In this document: one piece after another, positions 23,301-35,300 of the stretch
Numbering within the stretch: the stretch's first letter is position 1
How the letters are laid out: every line of letters begins with the position of its first letter
Source: Nyssa sinensis
Taxonomy: Eukaryota; Streptophyta; Magnoliopsida; Cornales; Nyssaceae
Assembly (NCBI GenBank): GCA_008638375.1
Contig: CM018052.1
Location: 11,651,006-11,715,005, forward strand
Length of the DNA stretch: 64,000 nt
Reading direction: 5' to 3'
The notes under the pieces: generated by a model
The model's database searches: none
What the model saw: only the letters and a program-made list of their open reading frames with translations
What the model was told of the DNA's origin: nothing
Program-made: the position numbers and the translations under genes

Positions 23301-26300
23301 AGATAAATCCAAATAACTAATTACCATACGCCACAGATTGTTATAGTTGGAGAAATAATAAATCAATCAACGAAAGTTCCAGCAGTAGCCTTTACCATCC
23401 CATGTGTCGAGCAGCGTGTAACTAGATACCATTATAAGAGGAAAACACATTCGACAAACCAGTCATATGACTAGACGCTCCTGAATCAATGATCCAAGAG
23501 GGATGAGTAGATAAGGATGAAGCGCTATTCGCCTTGGCAGAGATACCTGAGTGAGCAAATGTAGAAGCAACAGTGGCAGTAGATGAGGACTCCAATTGAG
23601 ACATAATATGTCAAAGAGACTCGATCTCCTCCCTAGAAAGAGCTGGGGTTGCAGAGACTGAAGCCGAAGTAGTGATCGAAGTCAGAGGAGTGGCTAGAGT
23701 AGCAATAGAAGTAAGGTGAGCATGAGACTGAGTCACACCTCCAGTACGTCCCCCTCTACCCAGTATAGGCCGACCATGTAGTTTCCAACAACTCTCTTTT
23801 GTATGTCTTCGATTTCTACAATAATCACAAATAAGCTTATCTAAAAGGAGCTAACAACCCGACTACTATCACGGCTCCTACTAACGCCTTTACCTTCACA
23901 TTGAGGCATAGAGGCAAAGGCAGATCTCTCTGAAGTCCAAGAGGCAAGAGCAGACCTCTCCTGAACAGAAGACTGAAGCATGGCACTCCTTATACCATCC
24001 TCCCCCTGAACATAAGCATACACCTGATTAAGAGAAGGAAAAGGATCGCGTCCCAAAACCTGAACAAGAATCGGATCATACTCAATGTTCAAACTAGCTA
24101 GAAACCCAAAAAATACGATCGTGTTCAACCATGTACTTAAACTTATGGGCATCACTAGAACAATCTACTTGGAATATCTGGTACTGATCCAACTCCTGCC
24201 ACAATCCCCTCAATGTATTATAATACATAGCCAATGTCATATCTCCTTGCTTAAGCTCATGAATCTTGCATCTCAAATCATAAATTTGAGCGACATTCCC
24301 TATCTTCGAATAAGTCTTAGCAACTGAATCTCATCTCCTTTGTTGTCCTCAAAAAACGATAACCACTACTAATCTCCAGCTGCATGGAGTGAAGAAGCCA
24401 TGACATAACAGTAAAGTTTTCAAAATCCCAAGTAACAAACTGACATGAATCTTGCATCTCAAATCATAAATTTGAGCGACATTCCCTATCTTCGAATAAG
24501 TCTTAGCAACTGAATCTCATCTCCTTTGTTGTCCTCAAAAAATGATAACCACTACTAATCTCCAGCTGCATGGAGTGAAGAAGCCATGACCATGGTGTTA
24601 AATCGCGGTCGCGGTCGCGGTGTAACGGTATCGGGAGTATCGGCCCACCCGTAACGAGAATCGGAAACCGCGACTGTGAATGTTTTTCAAACATTAGCAA
24701 ACCCCCTAAGTTTTACTAATACACATGTTTTTATTTCAGTTTATTACTTTTAAGGGTTTTAAAGTAATTTTTATCATTTTTATGACACTTAAAAAGATGT
24801 TTTATAATTTTATATTATTTTTTTAAAGTTAAAATACCGAAAAGTAGCATTTTTATGATTTTTAAGAATAATATTGCAACAAATAATGTAAATAATTACT
24901 TCAAATTTCAAATGCAATTAAAAATTCATAATCAATAACAATTCACAAAAGAAGGCAAATGCAAATATTTAATTAGTTGGTAGCTAGTTGGCACCTTTTG
25001 GAACTACCACCAAAATGAATGGCGTGCAGGTTCTTGATAGTCTCTATCATTGTCATCATCATTATATGGTCTCTCCGGCACTTGTCTATTGAAATAATTG
25101 GAACCTCCCATTCCTATTGATGTATTACTGCCACTGGAATCTTCTGGTTGTTGCTGCATGTAATACCCAGTCCCATCCCCATAAGGCATTGTAGATCCAA
25201 AGAGGTTATTTGTAAAAGCCTCTACATCTGAAGGAAGTGGATATGGAGTTGCATATTGTGGTGATGGGAGGGGATAGTAATGAGGTTGTGGTTGGGGGTA
25301 TCCCTGCTGAGGTGGTGGGTAGTGTGGTTGTAATGGTAGTGGTAGGGGTCTTTCTGTACCTGGGGGATAGTATAATGGGTATCCAGATTGATTGCCCACT
25401 TGATGTCCAACTCCAAGATCTCCAAAACGTTGAGCAATTCCAGAATCATCATCACTGTAATCAACTGGTGGTAAATAATGTCTTTGCCTACTTGATTCAC
25501 CTACATCACGGCGAGGGCGACGTGAGTAGTCTTGGGGGAGGTGGATCTGAAAACTCTCCAATTTCTTCATCAGGGCGAAAACCACTATATCCAGCTTCTC
25601 CACGATAAGGTGAATCATAACGAACACCACCTTCAACAATTTGGACTTGTCCTCCAGGTCCAAGGCCTCCATCACCTGAAGGACTTGAGTTATCATCATT
25701 TCCACTACCACTATTGCCACTAGGAGGAGTCAAACCAGCACCACTACCTGATCCACTATTGGAGGAATTGACATTTTCAGTCTCTTGATGAGCGACATCA
25801 TCCTCATCATTATCACTTAAGTCCATCCAATTATTTTCTTGACCATCCAAAACTGGTTCTTCCCTTTCTTGGAGCCATGGAGCTAAAGGATCATCTTCTT
25901 CAAAAATATAATCCAAATTGATGGGGTTGAATTGCTCTTCAATCTCCATTTGGGATTTCCTTGTAGCATGTCTAATCTTTAGCCTCATATTATAATATAC
26001 ATAGACAAGTCTGTTCAATTTGGCGTATCGTAGTCGATTCCTTGTCTTTGTATGTATAAGGCTAAAGGTACTCCAATTACGCTCACAGTTGGATGATGAT
26101 GTTGTTTGGCTCAACACTCTGACTGCTATGGTTTGAAGTTCAGGAGCTGACCCGCCATAGTGGATCCACCATTTAGCTGCATTATCAAATGATAAAATTC
26201 AATTTTAATTTGATATAAAAATCAAATTTTTATTTACCACTTGACACTTAGTCACTTACCAGGATTGGTTAGTGACACTGCTCGTTGAGCCAATACCGTT

Positions 26301-29300
26301 CCAAATGAATGTTCTTTATCACGAAATATTAAAATCTACAAACATTTGAATAGATAAGTGCCTAACTTTTGAACCTTATTTGTATGATTGATTTATTATA
26401 AATTAAGAAAACAAACTTCTAATTCAAAAACTTACTTGGTTGATGGCCATTATTTGCTTATCAATATTTGGCTCCAACTTTTGAATTACCCGCTTAACCC
26501 CTTCCATCACTTCTCTATGATTTGACATGTTTCCACCATATTGGAATTGAGGATTAAGAAAATAACCTAACATAAATAAAGTTGTTAAAGAGTTAGATAT
26601 TAAGGAACTCAATGAATATATAATAATTGATGTAACAAATTAGAATTGTAGTCTATATTTAGTACTTAGTTATTTACCAGCTGCATGCAAATCGTGATGT
26701 AGCTGAAAATTCCATCGCTTGTCAATAATCTTCCAATAATCCAAGTAGTAGCGACAGTCTCTTTGAATGGCTAGTTTTGCTCGATCCATGGCTTCATAAA
26801 TAAAGCCCATGGTGGGCTTTTCATCCCCATCAACAAGTCGAAGGACTTTCACAAGTAGCTCTTGTACTTTCATGATTTCATTCGCTTTGCTCCAGAAATC
26901 ATTTCCAAGTATTATCTTTTTGACATCATAAGCCTTTCCATGTTTTTCCCTCCCCCATTTACTCCTTTTCCACTCATCGGAATTAAACATATTTCTCAAG
27001 CCACTCTTATGTTTGACAATACTCTCCAATGCAATGAAATTGGTGGCAAATCGTGTAACAGCAGGGCGTAGCAATTCTCGGTCATTGGTGAACCGCTTCA
27101 TGAAATCAACTACCCAGGTAGAATTATAAATGAAGCTTGTGATTTCTTTGGCCTGGGACAACACTTTCGCAACACTTTTCTTATTTCCAATGTCTTCTAA
27201 TATAAGATCAATGCAATGTGCTGCACACGCTGTCCAATACAAGTTTGGCCTTTTTTGCATCAACTTCTTACCAGCAAGCTTCATTGCAGCTTCATTGTCA
27301 GTCACAATCTGGACAACATATTTCTCACCAATTTCATCAACCACCTTGTCCATGAGGGCAAAATAATAATCTGAATTCCTTGAGGGCACGTCGGTAGCAT
27401 CAATTGATTTGTGAAAGATTGTGCCCCGACTACTATATACTAGAAAATTGATGATATGTTTCCTAGTAGGCCCTGTCCATCCATCACACATAATGGATAC
27501 ACATCTTTCCTCCCAGCTAGGCTTATGTGACTCTATCCAACTTCTCAATTGCTCAAACTCTCTTTTCAAATAAACTTCAGTGATCTCATATGGAGTTGGA
27601 AGAGGCACCCCTTTTCCCACCTCAGCTGCAACATCTAACATTGGTTTGAACCACTTATTAAGAACAATCCGTGCAGAAGATTGAGAAAATAAAACAAACT
27701 GGCTCACTGCACTCCCAAGTTGTTTTTTCAAATTCTTCATTGCAGCATTAGAAATTTTAGGTTGTTTGGAACTTTTACTTCGATGAAGTGCAGGATCCAT
27801 TGTAGCTAATCGAGCCTCTGGACTATTTGGATCAATCCATTGGCGACCACTGCCGCTAGACTCACGAACAATAGCAGATCGACGCAATCCCCTTGGCCTA
27901 CCACCACCACCGCCACCACTACTACCCCCAACATCAAAATGACCCTTAGCATGTAATCGAAATCTTTGTTCCTCCTCCCATTGACGATGTTCACTTAAAC
28001 TTGCCTGTCGTGCAACTGTCATTTCTGGATCAGAATCATCACTAGAAGAGAGAACTACTCCCTCAAAGTCATAATCATCTCTTTGCGATTGTCTTATATG
28101 TTCTTCAATTTCATCTCTTTGTTTTCTTTTCTCACTCTGTTTCTCTTTGTAACCTTTGAGATGCTTCATCATTTCTTCTCTTATTTCTCGAGAGACATTA
28201 GGACATGGTGCAATTTGCCCTCTTACATGTGCTAAATGTTGCTTCAGTCTAGTTATTCCCCCAGTGACAATTCTCCCACATAACTTACATATCAACTTGT
28301 GCCTGTTATCTGGAAATGGAATGGCAAATTGCCATCCAATGTCAGTACTAGGAGCTATAGGATCACTTCCACCTCCACCTCCACTTCCACCTCCACCTCC
28401 ACCTCCACCTCCACCTTGAATTCCCTTTCCCTTATCACGGTTAGTACCAGAAGGCTCACCACCACTGCCACGGGCCATTTTAATCAAAACTGAAATTAAA
28501 CATTATAAATTGTTAATAAATAAATTAAACATTACAATTAAATTTTTTTAATTTTTTGTCAATATAATTTTTTTTTAATTCTTTTAAAACAATTAAGTTT
28601 TTCAATCAATCAATAACTTATTGTTAATAAATAAATTAAACATTATAATTAAATTTTTTAATTTGTTGTCAATCATTAATTTTTTGCCAATCAATATTTT
28701 TTTAAAATTTTTTTTAAAACAATTAAGTTTTTCAATCAATCAATAACTTATTGTTAATAAATAAATTAAACATTACAATTAATTTTTTTAAATTTTTTCT
28801 CAATCAATAATTTTTTTTAGTTTTTTTAAAACAATTAAGTTTTTTAATCAATCAATAACTTATTGTTAATAAATAAATTAAACATTACAATTAAATTATT
28901 TTAATTTTTTCTCAATCAATAATTTTTTGTCAATATAATTTTTTTAAAACAATTAAGTTTTTCAATCAATCAATAACTTATTGTTAATAAAAAAATTAAA
29001 CATTATAATTAATTTTTTTTAATTTTTTCTCAATCAATAATTTTTTGTCAATATAATTTTCTTTTTAGTTTTTTTAAAACAATTAAGTTTTTCAATCAAT
29101 CAATAACTTATTGTTAATAAATAAATTAAACATTATAATTAAATTTTTTAATTTGTTGTCAATCATTAATTTTTTGTCAATCAATATTTTTTTTAAAACA
29201 ATTAAGTTTTTCAATTAATCAATAACTTATTGTTAATAAATAAATTAAACATTACAATTAATTTTTTTAAATTTTTTCTCAATCAATAATTTTTTTTAAA

Positions 29301-32300
29301 ACAATTAAGTTTTTCAATCAATCAATAACTTATTGTTAATAAAAAAATTAAACATTAAAATTAATTTTTTCTCAATCAATAATTTTTTGTCAATATAATT
29401 TTATTTTTAGTTTTTTTTTAAAACAATTAAGTTTTTCAATCAATCAATAACTTATTGTTAATAAAAAAATTAAAAATTACAATTAATTTTTTTTTAATTT
29501 TTTCTCAATCAATAATTTTTTGTCAATATAATTTATTTTAATTTTTTATAAAACAATTACGTTTTTCAATCAATCAATAACTTATTGTTAATAAATAAAT
29601 TAAACATTACAATTAAATTTTTTTAATTTTTTCTCAATCAATAATTTTTTTTAATTTTTTTAAAACAATTATGTTTTTCAATCAATCAATAACTTATTGT
29701 TAATAAATAAATTAAAAATTACAATTAAATTTTTTTAATTTTTTCTCAATCAATAATTTTTTGTCAATATAATTTTTTTTTAATTTTTTTAAAACAATTA
29801 AGTTTTTCAATCAATCAATAACTTATTGTTAACAAATAAATTAAACATTACAATTAATTTTTTTTAATTTTTTCTCAATCAATAATTTTTTGTCAATATA
29901 ATTTTTTTTTTATTTTTTTAAAACAATTAAGTTTTTCAATCAATCAATAACTTATTGTTAATAAATATATTAAATATTACAATTAAATTTTTTTAATTTT
30001 TTCTCAATCAATAATTTTTTGTCAATATAATTTTTTTTAATTTTTTTAAAATAATTAAGTTTTTCAATCAATCAATAACTTATTGTTAATAAATAAATTA
30101 AACATTACAATCAATAAATTTTTCAACCACAGGTAAGGAAAAAAAAATTCAAGCAAAGACTGAAAAAAAATAAAAAATAAATGTAAATAAAACATACAGG
30201 CCAAAGACTGAAAAAAGAGAAAAAAAAAAAAAAAAAGAAAAAAAGAGTGTAAAAACAAACAGGAAGGCAGCGTAGAGAGTTAAGTTAAAAAAAAAAAAAA
30301 AAAAAAGAAAAAACAGAGCCTAGAAGTTTCTGTTTCTCTCTTCCAACAAAACCAAACCAACCCGTAAAAAACCCAAATCTCCTCCTCTCTCTCCTTCGTG
30401 CGACAAAACAGAGAAGAGTCGGCAGGTCCGACGACGTGAGGCCGTGACTCCGACGGCGATGACGGACGACCGACGACGACGGCGTGAGGCCGTGACCACG
30501 ACGATCGACGACTTCCGATGAAGCGGCGCCGATTCAGGGAAAGAAAAAAAAAAAAAACAGAAGAGTAGATTTTACGTACCTTTGGCTGGATCGAACTAGA
30601 AGCAAAACGATTGGTTCTTCAAGCTGTGAAAGAGACTGAAGAGAGATGACTGAAGAGAGACGACTGATTCTTCCAGGTAAGCTTCAGTTCCAACTTTTCT
30701 TTCCTTTCTTTCACTTCAAATTCAAATTTTCAATAAAGCAACTGCTTTAATTTGTCTATATTCTCTGTCTATATTCTCTGAATTCTCTGAAGCTGCTTTT
30801 TCTTTTTCCTTTCTTGTTTCCATCTGTGCTCTGTTTTCCTTTCTTGTTTCGGTCCGTAACGGACGTTACGGGATGTAACGTACCGTAACCGCCGTTACCG
30901 TTTCGGAACGGACGTAACGGCCGTTACTGCCGTGAAATCTTTCAACTCCGTTTTATCGGTGCGTAACGGGATCGCCACCTCGAAAACCCGTTACGTCGCG
31001 GCCGTTAAGTAACGTAACGGCCGATATTTAACACTATGGCCATGACATAACAGTAAAGTTTTCAAAATCCCAAGTAACAAACTGAGAGTCTGTGGTACTT
31101 GGCTCCACAATCTTTTCATCAATGTAACTGATCTTTCCTCTGCTTTTAATAAACAACAAAGTAGATCTAGACCATATTGGTGCTGTCAAGTTTAGCAGTT
31201 GTAATCTGCAATGTAGGGTTTTAATTTTGGATATTTGAACGACCCATACCACTACTAGAGTTACCAGAGACTTGGCTAACCTCCAACATACTTTCTTAAT
31301 AAGTCTAGTGCTCAAATAATTAACAAAAAACACACAGGGTTGATCGATAATTAGAAATCGGACCAAAAACAACACCAATGATGCCAAAAAGAGCCCAACA
31401 GAACCCTCAAAGCTAGAATAGAATCCAAACAATATTGTAACAGCCAATAAAAAACTTACCAAAAGCAGTACCTATTGTTCATGCAGCCCAAATCCAAAAA
31501 CAAACAAGAGCCAACCTCCAATCTTTGCTCATATTCAACAAGAAACCACTTAGATAATTATGACCCAATCAAATCACACCTCCTTAGGGTTAGTCGCACC
31601 TCTATGCAGTGCTTTTAAGCAGCGAAAATGCTAAAAAAAAGGTATAAAAAAAATTACAAAAATACATCTATTTTTTCCGAAAAACATTCAAAATTAGAAA
31701 AATCTCATCCAATGACCTCAAAAAAAATTGAAAAAATCACCACGATGCTCATCTGGTAGAGGTGATCCATCCCTGCAAGTTTCGTCACCGGAAAGTTCTG
31801 ACGTCAGCATGACATCATCATAAGGACGATGGCGTCAACGTACTTCTAGGGTTCCTCTTGTACTATGATGTCTTACACAATGTTTTCTATGAGTTTTTTT
31901 GGCTTCAATGGTCCTCTGATACCAAGTTGAAATGTTTTGTTTGTATGATTCTAGGGTTTGGTAAAAGGAGAGGAAGAGAAGAAAAGAAAAAGAATGAGAG
32001 AATATTTATGAGGAAAAAGAGATTAGAATCATAACACATTCCCATACCTCTCTATGTTTTATTGTTAAGGTAAATAAAGTTACAATAATGCCATTACTAA
32101 CAAATGCTCCAAAATATCTCAACAAAGGAGGAGGGTTTGGGATGGTTCGAGAAGGAATAGGTGACAAGAATACAAACCGATTTTGTTCTAGATAAGCATG
32201 GGCATTTGAATTTTAAAAGAATAGAGATGCTACTTTGACATGTTGAATAGATAGGCAGTTGGGCCGAAGATTTGATTATGGCTACAGCGCTAGGCCCCCA

Positions 32301-35300
32301 GAAGATTAGGACCAATGCAAAATCTCAATGAAAGGGGTGGAGCTAGGGGCTCAAGGTATAATGAGGAGATGGGCTTGATGAGGTCCAAAAAAGGTGCGAG
32401 GGATCAGAAAAAGAATGACGAGGTTGGTCCAAAGGAGGTAGCCCAAATGGGGGCTGGATTGAACACGATACAAGGGCCCATCCCTGGGCAATACCTAGCA
32501 GATGATAGTCAAATGGGTCTGGGGTGACAAAGGGCGGGGCCAGGAGGGGCGTGGAGCTGAAGGGACTTTAGGGAAAGGGACTGATCCAGCTTTGGGGGCC
32601 CAAGAAAGAGTGAGTGTAAGCCCTTGTTGAGAACCATCTCGCGCCATTCTTCAACAGAAGAAGGGAGAAAGAACAAGTGTGGGATTTACAGGGAATGTGT
32701 ATCAGGGGAAAGGGGATCCAGAATGCAGCAACAAGGGGGAAACACTTCGAGATTCTTGGAGATCGAAGATCAGAAGGATTCATCGAAAGATCAAGGAATG
32801 GATTATGCTGGTGAAAAAGGAAGGGAGGTGGATCAATCTTCAGAGCAAGTTTCGGGATAGAAGAGACGAGTAGTCGGGGATTAATCAATGGAGGATAGAG
32901 AGGATCCCAATATGGGGACAGGTTCTGGAAGCCTTCCAACGGCAAGGGATTTTCAAAGAAACTTGGAGGAGGACTCATATGGTGCAGAGAACTCGTTGGA
33001 GAGAAGCATGGACTTGGAAATAAGTTCTATGGTTGCCCTACAAAGTATGCTGGACCAGGAGAGGAGTATGTCAGTGGGTAGAACAGGCAGGTATGGCTGG
33101 CAGGGAGTTAAATCCAAGGAATGAGAGGATGACTGAAGAGCCTCTGATGTGCCACCCTTTGGCCATCATAGCTCCAAAGGAAGCACAGGGACCTGTTGAA
33201 AGTACCTTGGGGATCTGGGGAAGGCAGGAGTTAAAACAATTGGAAGTTTCAGAATGGGTTCTTAGGAAAATAAAACGGGTGAGCAAATATTCGGGGTTTC
33301 ATGCAATGGGTTTGAGGAGCAACTAATGGAGTTGTTTGGGGACATTGAAGTGAAGAACAGACAGAAGAGAGTAGATGAGAGGAGGATGGAAGTTTTAGCT
33401 GGGGAGCAGTCAGCTAAGAGGTTGAGAAAGGGAGCTGAGAAATCTGGTTTGCACAGTTAACTATGAAGGCAAAACTGGGGTAGAGGAGAAAGTTGTAAAG
33501 ACCCGGGATTTTTCCATACTAAAAAAATATAAAATATTAACAAATATGTGATTAAGGAAGGAAAATGATATAAGAATAAAACATACAATGTGTACATATG
33601 ATTTGATGATAAATTAAGATGTGATTAAGTAAATCAAATGTTGGTAATTCAAGTGAAAAGACAAAAAGGGGCAAAATGAAAAGGAGAGAAGAAATAACAA
33701 GGGGCAAAATAGACTTTTTGCCCCATGTCTTATTTCTGGTCTTATAAGACCAAATTCCCTACACACCATAAACACACGCTAGACACACACACACTTTCAC
33801 GTAAAAGAGAGAGGGAAATTGTGGAAGACTCTAGGGTTTGAAGAGATCCACTCCAAACATGGAGATTTGAAGCTCTTCTTGGAGGATTGAAGAAGAATAG
33901 GGACATCTTGCACCAAATCACTCAAGTTTGAAGCTAGGATTGTAAAGAATCTACCCAAAGGCCAAAACTCAAGAAGACAGCGAGGATTTCACCCAAATAC
34001 CAAGAGATTGAGGTATGGATTTCTAAACCTATGTATAGAACATGTGTAGATAGGTTCATTATGCATCTATCTCATCTCTTGCTATAGAATTGTTCATTTT
34101 TGCATATTAGGACATGTTGCATGTACATTGAAAATCCATGTATTGGATGCATTCTTTCTATGAAATAACTTGCTTCTATCTTGTCTTACTATCAAATGCA
34201 CTCCCGGTTAAATGCGAAAAGGTTTGTTTGGTGAAATCACAAAATGACTTTATATGTATTATGCATGATATTGTCAATTGCACACTAGGTGTTTGTGAAA
34301 TTGCTTGAATGAATGTTTGAGGTGAATTCATGACGTTTGAGTAAATTTATATCAATGGTTAACTATCTTGATGAATCTAATATGGATTGTGGACATTAAT
34401 GTTGATGGTATGCCCTTGAAACCATGAGAATGGGAAATTGGAAAGTAATGAACATTGGGCTAGAATTGGGGCACGTCTTTTGTAAGCTATTGAGTGTGGT
34501 GAGATTGCGCTTAGCCGGGGTTTGATATTGTGGTCGGAATGGTGTCTTCCATCGCTTGCGAGCCATAAACCTGCGTGGGTGGTCATGTCTCCATCGGGTT
34601 AGTAGCCCGTAAAGTACACAAGACTTACTGGGGGCCGACTAGGCGAATAGTCTTGGGATTGAGAGCTTAAGAAAAGAGAACATAACATCCCTATTTCTCG
34701 TTAATAGACTTGTGCAACAAAATAGTGATGCTTGCTTGGATGATAGAACTGCTTTGGATTGTGAAATTATGTAATCTCACATACTGGACTTGATTATTCT
34801 ATTGGTTTCCTTGTATGCTCAGTGAACACTTGAATGACACTACACATGCACAAACATACACGTGCCACCACATATTCTTACCTTCGTTTAGATTTCTCTT
34901 ATTGAGATTATTGCACTGACCCCTACTAAATGCAGGAACGGGCAAGGAGACGACAGTTAGTTGAATGATCCCTTTGATGCTATTTTTGGAAGACCTCATT
35001 TATGTATGCTTGGATGACCCACCCCCCCAAAAAAAACCCCACCCCACCCCACCCCACCCCACATGGGGCTAGTATTTATATTCATTTTTGAACAACCTGT
35101 CACATGTATATGCTTATAGTAAGTTCTGTTTTTGGGTAACACTTGAAAATACATAGACTAGCACACAAATGATGATGTAAACTCTGTGTTAATTGGGCTC
35201 ATGTATATTTCCCTCTTGGAATGACTTGTTCATATTCAAATGCTTCGCTAAGAAAGTGTATTTTTGTACGTCAACTTGTTTTGAAATGGAAATCAAGATA

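Larger units (their letters stand above)
23422..24590 (-). pseudogene. Copia gag-protease remnant
   Basis: Gag text [20 protein letters not shown] and [12 protein letters not shown], then [25 protein letters not shown] zinc knuckle follows near 23840-23780 ([14 protein letters not shown]), then the aspartic protease start with [13 protein letters not shown] (active-site DSG) at about 23510-23460. Frameshifts and stops are present. The N-terminal gag part lies at 31047-31240 ([13 protein letters not shown]). Confidence 0.8.
24591..31038 (-). mobile_element. Complete hAT transposon with terminal inverted repeats
   Basis: 6448 bp. The left end starts CATGGTGTTAAAT and the right end, inverted, CATAGTGTTAAAT: 13-bp terminal repeats with one mismatch. 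Both are followed by CG-rich subterminal sequence full of GTAACG/CGTTAC motifs (24605-24665 and 30850-31025), as expected for transposase binding sites. A perfect 8-bp duplication flanks it. It carries its own spliced transposase gene, and the untouched target duplication suggests a fairly recent insertion into the Copia remnant. Confidence 0.95.
23380..32102 (-). mobile_element. Truncated Ty1/Copia retrotransposon, split by an hAT element
   Basis: The minus-strand order is LTR (32102-31928), primer site, gag (about 31240-31047, then 24590-23840 after the hAT insertion), zinc knuckle and protease start. Everything after the protease motif (integrase, RT, RNase H, 3' LTR) is missing at the left end. 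Gag is broken by stops, by a 186-bp tandem duplication and by the 6.4-kb hAT element at 24591-31038. Confidence 0.75.

Noticed and set aside
25237..25608. Plus-strand open frame of 123 codons
   Set aside because: It is the shadow of the Pro/Tyr-rich transposase tail.
28476..28487. hAT transposase start at 28487
   Set aside because: That codon is TTG and the ATG is at 28478, just after a predicted acceptor.
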